From positions 1 through 55,093 of IMG/VR virus record IMGVR_UViG_3300015171_000006: 55,093 nt of DNA; one strand, written 5' to 3'. Under the pieces are notes generated by a model that did not search any database, was not told the origin of the DNA, and saw only the letters and a program-made list of their open reading frames with translations. Origin of the DNA: a virus. Below, in pieces: positions 24,689 to 32,607 of the stretch. The first letter of the stretch is position 1; the number at the start of each line of letters is the position of its first letter. Both the position numbers and the translations under genes were made by a program.

Positions 24689-25429
24689 TCAAAATGCTGT
24701 TTTATTAAACAATAATTCCATTCCTGCAGAAGCAATGTGCACCGGCTTTCCGGTCTGCTCTTCTACTTCACGCTTAAATCTTTTTTCGTCACTGTTGCCA
24801 TCGCTAAGATGAATGAGCACAATGTTATTTACCTTGCTCAAATCATTGGCGCCAAGCATTTGTTTGCACGTTGCAAGGCTCATGTGAGAGGTGATCACAC
24901 GGTCTCTTAAAAATTTTGGGTTCATACCATCAGCCACTCTTTTATCCAGTATGGTTTGGCAATAGTTGGCTTCAATTATTATATTGTTTAGCCCGCTAAA
25001 GGTGTACTCGCAGTAATAGCTGTCGGTAACAAACAGCACCTTGCCACATTCATCATGGTATATTAAAAAGCCAACCGGCTCAGCCACATCATGCTTTACA
25101 TCAAAAGGCTTTATCCTGAAATTGCCGATCCTGAATTCATCCCCGGAAGAAGTAATAACAGCCCTGTGATGATTTACTAATCCTAATGCCTTAAAAGTTC
25201 CTTCTGTTGCATATACATTTATGCCGGCAGCAATTACCTGGGCAATGCTTTTGGAGTGATCTCCATGCTCATGCGTAACCAGGCAGCCGGCAATTTTTTT
25301 AATATCAAAATTCACTGCCTGCTTAATTTTATCAAAGTGAACCCCGCACTCTATCAGCAATGCTTCCTTGTCATTTTCCAGCAGGTATGCATTGCCGGCC
25401 GAGTTGCTATTGATTACTTTTAATTTCAT
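24689..25429 (-). CDS. Metallo-beta-lactamase-fold hydrolase (YycJ/WalJ-like nuclease)
   Basis: 246 residues. 'LVTHEHGDHSKS' holds the HxHxDH metal site (His53, His55, Asp57, His58), with further ligands at 'VLFVTDSYY' and 'LIHLSDGN'. The sequence looks like the YycJ/WalJ branch, some members of which are DNA exonucleases. It directly follows RecT with no gap, so it may supply the single-stranded substrate for RecT in place of the usual RecE or lambda exonuclease. That pairing is inference. Confidence 0.78.
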   Translation of the reverse strand: MKLKVINSNSAGNAYLLENDKEALLIECGVHFDKIKQAVNFDIKKIAGCLVTHEHGDHSKSIAQVIAAGINVYATEGTFKALGLVNHHRAVITSSGDEFRIGNFRIKPFDVKHDVAEPVGFLIYHDECGKVLFVTDSYYCEYTFSGLNNIIIEANYCQTILDKRVADGMNPKFLRDRVITSHMSLATCKQMLGANDLSKVNNIVLIHLSDGNSDEKRFKREVEEQTGKPVHIASAGMELLFNKTAF

Positions 25430-26239
25430 TTAAAAGCCCATTTTTTCTTGATTGTTAACAAAGTCCATTGTTTGGCCGCCGGTTGTGTCAGTCATAACCG
25501 CCTCCTGAAAATCCATAGGTCTTGAGTTGCCATTTGCTTTTATTTCATCCTGCACCTGATCTGCAGCATCATCGTTTTCAATTGCGTTGATCATTTCCAC
25601 AGAAAGGATTCCCCAATGAGTTAGCATGTTTTTAAGCACAGTCTTTTTTGCCATTGCTGAAAACTCTTTTTGCCATGGGCCATAAGGCTGGCTATAAGAA
25701 GGGCTGTACTTACTTGCATGAGCCATAACTTTTTCTTTGGTCATGTAAAGTGTTTTTGAAAAACCGTTGTGCAATTCCATGTAAGCAAAATATCCTATCA
25801 CCTTATCACTTGTAGCCTGTCCGTTTACATCAAACTCACCGGTAAGTTTATTACGTGTGCGATATTCACCTTCATATACTTCATCGCAGTTAAGCGTTTT
25901 ATAATTACCTGTGCGCAAAGCCAATTGCACATACCCTTTATATCCAATCTGGAACTCTGGTTTTTGTTTGTATGCAATTACATAAGCAAAGCCAAGGTTC
26001 TTGTTAATTGGAAGCTTTAGCAGGGCTCCTTTAAGAGCTTCTTTTATTATTGACCCCGGGTTACATTGCTGCAGGTTGGTATCGCTTGTAAATAAATCAA
26101 TCAGCGAGGCAATGAATGATCCTGTATTCTCACCAAGGGCATTTTTAAACTGCGCCTGCACACTATCAGAATACATCATATTTTTTAGTGTGTCTACTTT
26201 TGATACGGCCACTTGCTGGCCGTTGTTATTTTGTTCCAT
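25430..26239 (-). CDS. recT: RecT single-strand annealing protein
   Basis: 269 residues. 'LKGALLKLPINKNLGFAYVI' and 'EFQIGYKGYVQLALRTGNY' are the RecT core, with 'DEVYEGEY' and 'GPWQKEFSAMAKKTVLKNML' further on. It anneals complementary single strands during recombination and replication. Neighbours are an SbcC-like ATPase and a metallo-beta-lactamase-fold protein, so this is a phage recombination block. Confidence 0.92.
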   Translation of the reverse strand: MEQNNNGQQVAVSKVDTLKNMMYSDSVQAQFKNALGENTGSFIASLIDLFTSDTNLQQCNPGSIIKEALKGALLKLPINKNLGFAYVIAYKQKPEFQIGYKGYVQLALRTGNYKTLNCDEVYEGEYRTRNKLTGEFDVNGQATSDKVIGYFAYMELHNGFSKTLYMTKEKVMAHASKYSPSYSQPYGPWQKEFSAMAKKTVLKNMLTHWGILSVEMINAIENDDAADQVQDEIKANGNSRPMDFQEAVMTDTTGGQTMDFVNNQEKMGF

Positions 26240-26269
26240 ATTTAAAAATTTGTTTAGTTTAAAAAATAA

Positions 26270-28255
26270 TTATGCTGCCTGCTCTATCCTTAATTGCTTA
26301 TCAGGCTTGGAAGCAATAAGGCTTATCAGCTGGCTTTCACTTTCCGGGATGATAAATACACTCTCCCTGTTATCAATAAAAATGGGTGCTGAAATATTAT
26401 GGTGCCTGCACAGGGTATTTATGATGTCAACGCCGGCCTGTATCTTGCTTGCAGTGTTGGCATCAGCATAAGGAACGCCGTTTATCAATGTTTCGCAACA
26501 CGGCTCCTGGCCACCATTTATTTTATCGCGGAACATTTTAAACTTTACAATGGTAAACATGCTGTTAACCCTGCTTTCCAGCATATCCATCTTGGCCTTT
26601 TCAAATTGCATGATAGAAAATTCAATTCCTTCCAGCCGGGCCAGCTCCTGCGCCATGCTGCTTTCCTGGGTATGTAATTCTGCAATGCGAGCTTCTATTT
26701 TTTCACGCTGTCCTTTTGATGATAGTTGTTGTTTTAAATCATCTATCCCATTTTGAATAGTTGATTTTTTAGCAAGCAAATCAGCATTATCATCTGCATT
26801 TATTGGAGCCTTAATTTCATCATTCAATGAAGCTATTTGCGCTTTAAGATTTTTAAGATTTTCATTAGCAGCAATGGCATTTTGAAAAGCCAGATCATCA
26901 TTTGCAGAAAGGTTTAAATTTTCTTCCTCAACAAAAGAAATTTTAAGTTTTGTTTCATTGATAGCGATCTGCAATGCTTCATCTTCGGCTTTTAATTTTT
27001 CAATAGATTGATCAATATAGGCAATGCTCTCATTTACTTTTTTACCCTCTGCAGTAACCGATGCAAGCCTGGTAGATTTGTCCTGATTAAAGTTGCTTTG
27101 CATCTGTGCTTTCTTTGCTTCCACATCAGTTGCTTCATACGGCCTTTTACATGCCGGGCACATAAATTCATTTTCTTTAAATTCAAGCTTTTCAGAATCA
27201 ATGGCTGTCCATTTGGTTCTCAACTCCTGCTGCTGGGTAAGCAATGATTTTTTGCGTGACTGATCATTTGAAACGGCAATGGCATTGCGTGAAGCTTCAT
27301 CCAGCTTATCTTTTAAAGTGCGCTTTAAGTTTAAAATTTTTTGCTCCCTTTCACGCTTATTATCCTGCACTTTATTGCGTTCTGCAAACTCAATATTATT
27401 AACCTCTGATGTAAGTGAATGCACCTGCCTTACCTTATCATTTACTGCCTGCTGCTTTTGCTGCAGGGCGAGTGTTTTATCATTAATAAGCGCTTCCACC
27501 TGCTGCAATCCTGCTTTTTCTGTTTCAAGCTGTGCTTCAATAGCAGCGTAGTTTACAAAATCAGGCAGGCTTCTTTTTGCTTCATCAATGCGGGAAGGGA
27601 GAAGATCCTTTTCATCACGAATCAGTTTCTTTTTAGCGGCAATCTCATTGCGGTATTCATACAAAGTTTTCTTTGCATTTAATGCAGTTATAAGGCTGGT
27701 AAAGTCTATACCGGTGATGGCATCAAATACCATTTTGTTGGTAATTTCACCGGCAAGCTTTTCCAGTACCGATCTTCTGTCCTGCCAGGCAAGGGTTGCA
27801 AAATAGCTTGTATTGGTAATAAGCTTAAATAGCCCTTCATCCAGTATGCTGGCTATTTTCTTTTTAAATTCAGTTTCATTAAGAGGTACATCATTCCAAA
27901 AGAAATCCTGCTTATGGCCGCTAAAGGTTTCTGTGGCCGTGCCTTTTTTAGTAGGCCAGTTTTCTTTGTAAGATCTTCTTATAGTTACTTCATCACCATT
28001 CACTTCAATTACAGCAGAAACCTCATGGCTCATTTTATGGAACGCCTGGTTATTGCTGTCCAGCGTTTTGATATTAAAATCGGTTCTGTCCGCAGAATTT
28101 TTACCAAACATCAGCCATAAAAAGGCATCCATAATGGTAGTTTTTCCGGTGCCGTTATCACCAAAAATATTAGTGATATTGCTGAAGATAATTGTGCTCT
28201 CTCTTGCTCCTTTGAAATTCAGGAGCTTCATCTGTTTTAAAATTATTTTATCCAT
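26270..28255 (-). CDS. SbcC/Rad50-like ATPase with zinc hook
   Basis: 661 residues. Walker A 'IFGDNGTGKTT' lies at 31-40, long coiled coils span about 180-590, and 'FMCPACKRPYEA' near residue 366 gives the CxxC zinc hook. It is shorter than bacterial SbcC, and the Walker B/signature end is compact and diverged: 'ISAPIFIDNRESV' has the Asp but the usual ABC signature is not clear. No SbcD nuclease partner is visible. It may handle DNA ends with the neighbouring metallo-beta-lactamase-fold protein. Confidence 0.82.
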   Translation of the reverse strand: MDKIILKQMKLLNFKGARESTIIFSNITNIFGDNGTGKTTIMDAFLWLMFGKNSADRTDFNIKTLDSNNQAFHKMSHEVSAVIEVNGDEVTIRRSYKENWPTKKGTATETFSGHKQDFFWNDVPLNETEFKKKIASILDEGLFKLITNTSYFATLAWQDRRSVLEKLAGEITNKMVFDAITGIDFTSLITALNAKKTLYEYRNEIAAKKKLIRDEKDLLPSRIDEAKRSLPDFVNYAAIEAQLETEKAGLQQVEALINDKTLALQQKQQAVNDKVRQVHSLTSEVNNIEFAERNKVQDNKREREQKILNLKRTLKDKLDEASRNAIAVSNDQSRKKSLLTQQQELRTKWTAIDSEKLEFKENEFMCPACKRPYEATDVEAKKAQMQSNFNQDKSTRLASVTAEGKKVNESIAYIDQSIEKLKAEDEALQIAINETKLKISFVEEENLNLSANDDLAFQNAIAANENLKNLKAQIASLNDEIKAPINADDNADLLAKKSTIQNGIDDLKQQLSSKGQREKIEARIAELHTQESSMAQELARLEGIEFSIMQFEKAKMDMLESRVNSMFTIVKFKMFRDKINGGQEPCCETLINGVPYADANTASKIQAGVDIINTLCRHHNISAPIFIDNRESVFIIPESESQLISLIASKPDKQLRIEQAA

Positions 28256-28292
28256 AACTTTGCTTTTATTTAAGGATTGAAATTTGTTTTTT

Positions 28293-28323
28293 AAAAGCTG
28301 GCCGCTGAATACGACCAGCTTTT
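28293..28323. terminator. Symmetric terminator-like hairpin
   Basis: AAAAGCTGG (28293-28301) pairs with CCAGCTTTT (28315-28323) around 13 bases, with T or A runs on both sides. It lies between the 25-residue acidic peptide and the SbcC-like gene in the early operon. Full termination here would cut off the recombination genes, so partial readthrough or anti-termination is likely. Confidence 0.55.
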
Positions 28324-28347
28324 AGTTTTTGAAAAAAGAAGAATGGC

Positions 28348-28425
28348 TTACTCTTCATCAGCCGCCTCATCAGAGGTTTCTTCTTCATCATCTTCAAGGT
28401 CTTTCGGACCGTAGTTAATGTTCAT
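28348..28425 (-). CDS. 25-residue acidic peptide
   Basis: ATG at 28425, TAA at 28348-28350. After 'MNINYGPKDL' the product is nearly all Glu and Asp. It lies in the early operon just before a terminator-like hairpin. Acidic peptides can mimic DNA or act as leaders; here the function is unknown and the gene is tentative. Confidence 0.4.
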   Translation of the reverse strand: MNINYGPKDLEDDEEETSDEAADEE

Positions 28426-28447
28426 ATATGATTGGTTTAATGGTGAA

Positions 28448-28600
28448 CTAAACTTCTTTTTTTTCAATAGCATTAGCAATGATTTTAATTTTTGCTATCA
28501 GCACCTCTACTTTTATAAGGGTAAGCGCTTTCATGCCGCCAAGCTCCTCATTGCGCAATTGCTGCAATTCGTCGGCTATTTCATTTAACTGCTGATGCAT
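28448..28600 (-). CDS. Small coiled-coil protein
   Basis: 50 residues from the ATG at 28600 (MHQQLNEIADELQQL), fully helical with heptad spacing. It begins 3 bases after the stop of the upstream gene (28604-29011). No family recognised; small size limits confidence. Confidence 0.5.
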   Translation of the reverse strand: MHQQLNEIADELQQLRNEELGGMKALTLIKVEVLIAKIKIIANAIEKKEV

Positions 28601-28603
28601 CTT

Positions 28604-29011
28604 TTAATATTTGCGTTTAATAACATTTATAGTGATGGAAGTGCCAACCCGACACGTATCGCAGGGCACATCATACAGGCCCTTAACATCTTTAAATTTC
28701 ATGGTGTGGCCCTGCTTATAGGCAATAGTATAGCTGCCGGTTTTATGCAGGGTGGCAGATGGTTTGCAGCTTGCAACAGAGGCCGCAAGCAGCATTATCA
28801 GCCATACATTTAAATCAATTTTTTTAATAGGGTTGCTCCAGGTTATCTTTTGCTGGTCCCTTATATCGCGGTCAATAACTTTGCTTTTTTTCTTAAGCCG
28901 GCTTTGCCGCATTTTAATTTCTATAATAATGCAGATGGTTGTTATAACCATTGCAGCAAGCACCATTAGCAGGGTTAATAAAACCGGGCTTTTAATTATT
29001 TCTTTGAGCAT
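28604..29011 (-). CDS. Two-hydrophobic-segment protein with an internal lipobox-like motif
   Basis: 135 residues: a first membrane helix at about 9-31, a basic linker, then 'WLIMLLAASVASCKP' (about 70-84), which looks like the end of a lipoprotein signal peptide. The C-terminal part has 'CDTC'. It could be two joined modules or a protein with an internal start that makes a lipoprotein. Function unknown; it is in the early operon rather than beside the lysis genes. Confidence 0.6.
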   Translation of the reverse strand: MLKEIIKSPVLLTLLMVLAAMVITTICIIIEIKMRQSRLKKKSKVIDRDIRDQQKITWSNPIKKIDLNVWLIMLLAASVASCKPSATLHKTGSYTIAYKQGHTMKFKDVKGLYDVPCDTCRVGTSITINVIKRKY

Positions 29012-29129
29012 ATAAATTATAATTGTATGAAGCGGTGATCATATCTTTTAATGTGAAGAATGGAAGCCCGGAGGCTAAAGCATAAAGCTTTACAATGTGC
29101 ATGTAAGGCACGGCAGGTACGTCTTTCAT
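28992..29129 (-). CDS. Small hypothetical protein, translationally coupled
   Basis: 45 residues from the ATG at 29129 (MKDVPAVPYMHIVKLY), stop TAA at 28992-28994. The ATG overlaps the upstream stop (ATGA at 29126-29129), and its end overlaps the next start by 20 bases. This tight packing supports a real gene. The sequence 'SGLPFFTLKDMITASYNYN' suggests a small DNA-binding or adaptor helix, unproven. Confidence 0.5.
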   Translation of the reverse strand: MKDVPAVPYMHIVKLYALASGLPFFTLKDMITASYNYNLYAQRNN

Positions 29130-29476
29130 CTGGATGCGGCATTTAAAATATTAAGAGAATCACTTATCACTTTATTTCTTACATGGTCAAAAACAGTATA
29201 TACCTTGTTGTAAGTTTTATCTGGCTTCTGCTCGCGGTATATTTCATACCAGTCAATATCTTCAATGATGTTGTCAAAATAATTTTTAAGGCCAGCTTTT
29301 TTGCAGCTAATAAGCTCAGTAGCATCAATGCTAAGGCCCAGGCGGGTATCTATAATCCTTACAGATATTATTTTATCAATGGTCGTGGTATCAGGGTTGT
29401 AATCAATTACAATTTCAAGGCAATCAGCCGGGCGGCCATCTTTGAAATGTTGAAATGTTTTTGTTAACTTTGCCAT
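29126..29476 (-). CDS. Hypothetical early protein
   Basis: 116 residues, alpha/beta, no recognisable family. The N-terminus 'MAKLTKTFQHFKDGRPADC' is followed by strands such as 'CLEIVIDYNPDTTTIDKI'. It overlaps the small coupled gene at 29129 and belongs to the early operon. Confidence 0.6.
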   Translation of the reverse strand: MAKLTKTFQHFKDGRPADCLEIVIDYNPDTTTIDKIISVRIIDTRLGLSIDATELISCKKAGLKNYFDNIIEDIDWYEIYREQKPDKTYNKVYTVFDHVRNKVISDSLNILNAASR

Positions 29477-29527
29477 CTATAAATTTTTAATTGTTGTTGA
29501 AAATTTTATTTAGGCCTTGTTATTATA

Positions 29528-29920
29528 TCAGTAATACAAGGCTTTTTCTATTTTAAGTTTTTCAATTTCCATTTTTAAATCAGCCGCTTCTTTCTTCAGC
29601 GAAGAAATTAACTTCCTGTAATGACTTACGTTCCCTTCATCTGAAATCCATTCTAAGTTTTCAACGCAATTGTTTGACTTGTCACCATCTTTGTGATTAA
29701 CAGAATTTAGACCTTCAATTTTGGCAATAAAACACATAGCAACCAAGCGATGAATTTTATATTTAGACCTAACTTTATTGGTGTAAAGTCCTATACACAA
29801 ATACCCCGTTTTATCTTTAAAGTGTCTAATAATTGATAAGGTTTTATTATTTCTTACCCTACCATAGTTACTCACCGAATAATTATTATTTGTCAATCCT
29901 ATAGGTATCCATGTTTCCAT
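29528..29920 (-). CDS. NUMOD4/HNH homing-type endonuclease
   Basis: 130 residues from the ATG at 29920. The front 'WIPIGLTNNNYSVSNYGRVRN' is a NUMOD4 DNA-binding motif; 'YKIHRLVAMCFI' and 'VNHKDGDKSNNCVENLEWI' give the HNH catalytic core. It ends with a short coiled coil. Its ATG overlaps the upstream stop (TGATG at 29922-29918). Such free-standing HNH genes are often selfish phage elements, though an operon-coupled start suggests long residence. Confidence 0.85.
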   Translation of the reverse strand: METWIPIGLTNNNYSVSNYGRVRNNKTLSIIRHFKDKTGYLCIGLYTNKVRSKYKIHRLVAMCFIAKIEGLNSVNHKDGDKSNNCVENLEWISDEGNVSHYRKLISSLKKEAADLKMEIEKLKIEKALYY

Positions 29921-30072
29921 CAAGCAAGGCTTTTTTTATTTACAGAACCCTTCATTTTGCGTTTGTAATCATCAAGAGCTTTATCCCATCTCCTTTTATC
30001 CATCTCACGAAGAATGTAAAGCACCGGGCTTTCCGGCTGAGGTGATTTAGTTATGTGTCTTACAATTGCCAT
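29920..30072 (-). CDS. Small basic hypothetical protein
   Basis: 50 residues from the ATG at 30072 (MAIVRHITKSPQP). 'DKRRWDKALDDYKRKMKGS' makes the second half basic and helical. It ends in a TGA that overlaps the HNH start and begins 2 bases after the stop of the gene upstream. Confidence 0.5.
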   Translation of the reverse strand: MAIVRHITKSPQPESPVLYILREMDKRRWDKALDDYKRKMKGSVNKKSLA

Positions 30073-30074
30073 CG

Positions 30075-30452
30075 TTAATTAATTTTCGTTTTATCAATAG
30101 CAAGACCTGCTTCTATAAGTCCGAATAAATCAAAGTGCTTGGATAAAAGAAATAACCATTCAATAGATTCGTAAAAGTTTATATTGTGCCTGTAATAATC
30201 AATCACCTGATAAGCTTTTGTTTGTATATCCGTAGGATGGCATAACCGCCAAACTTCAATTGCTTCTTCCTGTGTCATATCACTTAATGGGCGGAGGATT
30301 AGTTTACACTTAGTGAGTATTGCAAGCCAAAGAGATATTTCCTTGTGTGTATCATCAGAACTAATAACCATTTTATTTATAAAGCCATCAGGTAACATAA
30401 CTTCACACCCTAAATACAAATGCAGGTAATCTTTAATTTCTTTGTTTTCCAT
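30075..30452 (-). CDS. Hypothetical early protein
   Basis: 125 residues, cytosolic, alpha/beta. 'MTQEEAIEVWRLCHP' and 'QVIDYYRHNINF' are typical of small proteins repeatedly seen in Bacteroidota phages, but no function is known. Its ATG overlaps the stop of the HTH gene (TAATG). Confidence 0.65.
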   Translation of the reverse strand: MENKEIKDYLHLYLGCEVMLPDGFINKMVISSDDTHKEISLWLAILTKCKLILRPLSDMTQEEAIEVWRLCHPTDIQTKAYQVIDYYRHNINFYESIEWLFLLSKHFDLFGLIEAGLAIDKTKIN

Positions 30453-30706
30453 TACGCAAGGGCTTTTTTATTTGAAAAATTTTTAGGTTGCTTTGGCCTG
30501 TCTATTATCTTAAAGCCTTCCATCATCCTGTCCAGATCACTTACTTTATAAAAAATCATTTTAGTACCTTTTGCATACACTGATATGCTCTGGCTCATTT
30601 CTCTAAAAAGTCTGTCGCCAATTCCGCAGTAAATGGCTGCCTCTTTTCTTTGCAGATATGCAGGCTGAATCTTTGTAGTGCGTGGTCGTTTTTTAAGAGT
30701 TGTCAT
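30452..30706 (-). CDS. Excisionase-like HTH DNA-binding protein
   Basis: 84 residues from the ATG at 30706 (MTTLKKRPRTTK). 'YLQRKEAAIYCGIGDRLFREM' followed by 'MIFYKVSDLDRMMEGFKII' is the MerR-like winged-helix fold of excisionases (helix_turn_helix family 17). A longer frame to 30748 would run into the terminator hairpin and is less likely. It may act as the directionality factor for one of the two tyrosine recombinases. Confidence 0.75.
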   Translation of the reverse strand: MTTLKKRPRTTKIQPAYLQRKEAAIYCGIGDRLFREMSQSISVYAKGTKMIFYKVSDLDRMMEGFKIIDRPKQPKNFSNKKALA

Positions 30707-30714
30707 TTCAAATA

Positions 30715-30755
30715 ATTTTTTAAAAAGAGAGCTACCTGCTTGCTGCACAGGCAGC
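30715..30755 (-). terminator. Internal terminator in the early operon
   Basis: On the minus strand GCTGCCTG pairs with CAGGTAGC (one G-T pair; plus 30748-30755 and 30731-30738) around 9 bases, followed by TCTCTTTTT. It lies 9 bases ahead of the HTH start. It could make downstream early genes depend on anti-termination. Confidence 0.65.
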
Positions 30756-30765
30756 CCTTTATTTT

Positions 30766-30846
30766 TTATCCCTTTATATTCTGCTTTACTTGCCGCCGCC
30801 GGAGTTTTCTTATTTCGCTGTCATGAGCTAAAATCTTATTGTGCAT
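30766..30846 (-). CDS. 26-residue basic peptide (tentative)
   Basis: ATG at 30846, TAA at 30766-30768; product MHNKILAHDSEIRKLRRRQ and so on, basic. It lies between the HNH-like gene and the internal terminator, where a leader peptide could act. Too short to be sure. Confidence 0.3.
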   Translation of the reverse strand: MHNKILAHDSEIRKLRRRQVKQNIKG

Positions 30847-30896
30847 GCTTTGCTTTTTTAGTTAACAATTGGTTTTCGGAAAAAATATTTAGTGTT

Positions 30897-31223
30897 CTAA
30901 AATTTTGTTTTTTCACTCTTATGAATTTCCAGATGACATGGCCTGCAATACCATTTAACATCCAGAGGTTTATTGTAATCTTCATGATGTGCTTCTGATT
31001 TTGGATTGTGGCAGTTTTCGCAGGGTTGCTTAGTAACTTTGCCTCGCCGTATGTAAACTCCTAAATATGACCTTGCACAATCTTTTTTCTTTTGCTCTGG
31101 ATTTAATTCTGAATAAGTAGGTCGGTTTGCCCTCATCCATTCAGCATGGCATGGGTTGCAATATCTTTTACTAAGAGTTTGTAATTGATTATCACAGTTG
31201 CTACAAGTTGTCTTTATTGCCAT
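30897..31223 (-). CDS. HNH-like zinc protein
   Basis: 108 residues from the ATG at 31223. N-terminal zinc-ribbon part 'CSNCDNQ...YCNPCH', then 'PCENCHNPKSEAHHEDYNKP' and 'WYCRPCHLEIHK', which is an HNH-type core with two CxxC pairs and the catalytic-type HH. Proteins of this kind are common in phages as HNH nucleases or degenerate relatives. The start was chosen at the second ATG (a longer frame begins at 31247). Confidence 0.72.
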   Translation of the reverse strand: MAIKTTCSNCDNQLQTLSKRYCNPCHAEWMRANRPTYSELNPEQKKKDCARSYLGVYIRRGKVTKQPCENCHNPKSEAHHEDYNKPLDVKWYCRPCHLEIHKSEKTKF

Positions 31224-31282
31224 TTTAATTTCATTAACCATTTGCAATTCTTATAAAAACCTATTATGTTTGCACTCCCTTT

Positions 31283-31528
31283 CTATCTGCTTTCAGCAGG
31301 TTCAGCCTCAATTAGTAATTCACTATCGTTGGTTATTTTTAAATATTCCTTTAGGGTTCTTAGTGAAGATGCCTGTGTAAGTTTTGGGTCGTTATTATTT
31401 AATAATTGAAGCCCATAAGAAACAGTAGTATCAAGTCCGCCCGGTTCATCCCCAAAAATCTTAGCGAATAATTCAGGCGATTTTCTAATCTTGTCAATAA
31501 TGTCTTTTTTCAAAATCAACTCTGCCAT
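31283..31528 (-). CDS. First early protein, possible Cro-type regulator
   Basis: 81 residues from the ATG at 31528 (MAELILKKDIIDKIRKSPELF). Helical, with 'LFAKIFGDEPGGLDTTVSYGLQLL'. No clear HTH call. As the first gene after the strong leftward promoter at 31569-31599 and facing the repressor, it holds the position of cro, but that is inference from place only. Confidence 0.6.
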   Translation of the reverse strand: MAELILKKDIIDKIRKSPELFAKIFGDEPGGLDTTVSYGLQLLNNNDPKLTQASSLRTLKEYLKITNDSELLIEAEPAESR

Positions 31529-31568
31529 ATTCTTAATATTTTGTATTTTGTAATTGATATTTCTAATA

Positions 31569-31599
31569 CAAATGTAAAACACATTTTCCAATTGTCAAA
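31569..31599 (-). promoter_or_regulatory. Leftward early promoter, Bacteroidota type
   Basis: On the minus strand TTTG (31596-31599), exactly 19 bases, then TACATTTG (31569-31576): a full match to the Bacteroidota TTTG-N19-TAnnTTTG consensus. Transcription would start near 31562, about 35 bases before the first early gene's ATG. The strongest promoter seen in the window. Confidence 0.8.
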
Positions 31600-31612
31600 A
31601 CATTTTTCCAAT
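31581..31612. promoter_or_regulatory. Operator-like direct repeats
   Basis: ACATTTTCCAAT at 31581-31592 and ACATTTTTCCAAT at 31600-31612 repeat about 19 bases apart, straddling the -33 region of the early promoter and the region upstream of the repressor gene. They are good candidates for repressor binding sites. Confidence 0.5.
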
Positions 31613-31634
31613 AATTTTTAAAAAATATTTTTAC

Positions 31635-32024
31635 GTGTTAGAAAATGAAGGCCAGATTTTACGAAATCGCTTAAAGGGCACAGGCAAGAAAATGCCTGAA
31701 ATAGCATCTATTTTGGGTATGACAAGGCAAAACCTGAATTATCATTTAAGGAAAGAGAAGTTAGATGACGCCTTTAAAAGATTGATAAATGATAAAGAAA
31801 AAGCTGTTTTCCAGTTGGAAAGCATTAAAAAAAAGGAAAGCGCAAGCAAAACAATTGGAGGAATGGCAGAAGACATTCTTTATTTAAAAGCATCCGAAAA
31901 AATTCAAGGTGAACTTCTGTGTAAAATTCTTGCCAAGTTAAATAAAACTACTTTGGAATTTGAATCTGAAGAGTTGGGAAAAAGTGTTTCGGCGGAGGCA
32001 AGCAGGCTTTTCGATGAATTGTAA
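31635..32024 (+). CDS. Putative phage repressor with HTH
   Basis: 129 residues, GTG start at 31635. The N-terminal HTH has 'KKMPEIASILGMTRQNLNYHLRK' (about 18-41), as in Bacteroidota phage repressors. The remainder is a helical dimerisation-like part. It is divergent from the early operon and would act on the operator-like repeats at 31581-31612. No peptidase-type cleavage domain is visible, so induction would not be by the LexA/CI route. Confidence 0.75.
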   Translation: MLENEGQILRNRLKGTGKKMPEIASILGMTRQNLNYHLRKEKLDDAFKRLINDKEKAVFQLESIKKKESASKTIGGMAEDILYLKASEKIQGELLCKILAKLNKTTLEFESEELGKSVSAEASRLFDEL

Positions 32025-32607
32025 AGGAGAATACAATTTTTTTCTTTTTTAATTTTTTCTTTAGCATTAGGTATGATTAAACGGATTAAAATAAAGTTAC
32101 TAAATAAAATAGTACTATGTACTAAAATAATTAGTCATGCGGGATATTGGGCTGTTTAATCTTTGAGGGGCAGAAAGTAAATATACTTAGACAAACAAGT
32201 AATACTCTGTAGGAAATTTTCTATGATAAAATAATAAATACATGCAAAATTACAGACCGCAAAATCAGCGTTTACAATTACTTATCTGGCTCTTTAATTT
32301 GCCGGGTTTACTTTATAAAAAACTGGTTAAAAACAAAGAAAATTAAAGGCAGTGTTTAAACAATAGTAAAAAAATGAAAATCTTAACCCATTGCAAAGCC
32401 TTTACCAGACTGCATTTGAAGCCATTTGTTAATATACGTGTCGGGGTCACGAATATTAAACCGCTGAAACCCTTTACCAGTGCGGGTTTCAGCGTTTCGC
32501 TCTACGTAAAAATGATACTGCTATGTGGCATATTGATGGCCTATTGATGCCTTATTAATTAAAATTTGTTTACACAAAAAAACACCCGCAACCCTGTTTA
32601 AACATTT
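32025..32607. other. 583-bp intergenic region, candidate attP and arm sites
   Basis: No convincing gene. Contains a perfect 11-bp inverted repeat CGCTGAAACCC (32462-32472) / GGGTTTCAGCG (32484-32494) with an 11-base spacer. CTTTACCAG occurs at 32400-32408 and again at 32472-32480, inside that hairpin. Such repeats next to an integrase gene could be core and arm sites. A T-rich stretch follows the repressor stop without a clear hairpin. Confidence 0.45.

Noticed and set aside
29921-29923. TTG start one codon upstream for the NUMOD4/HNH gene
   Set aside because: The ATG at 29920 overlaps the upstream stop in the usual coupled way, so the TTG is not needed.
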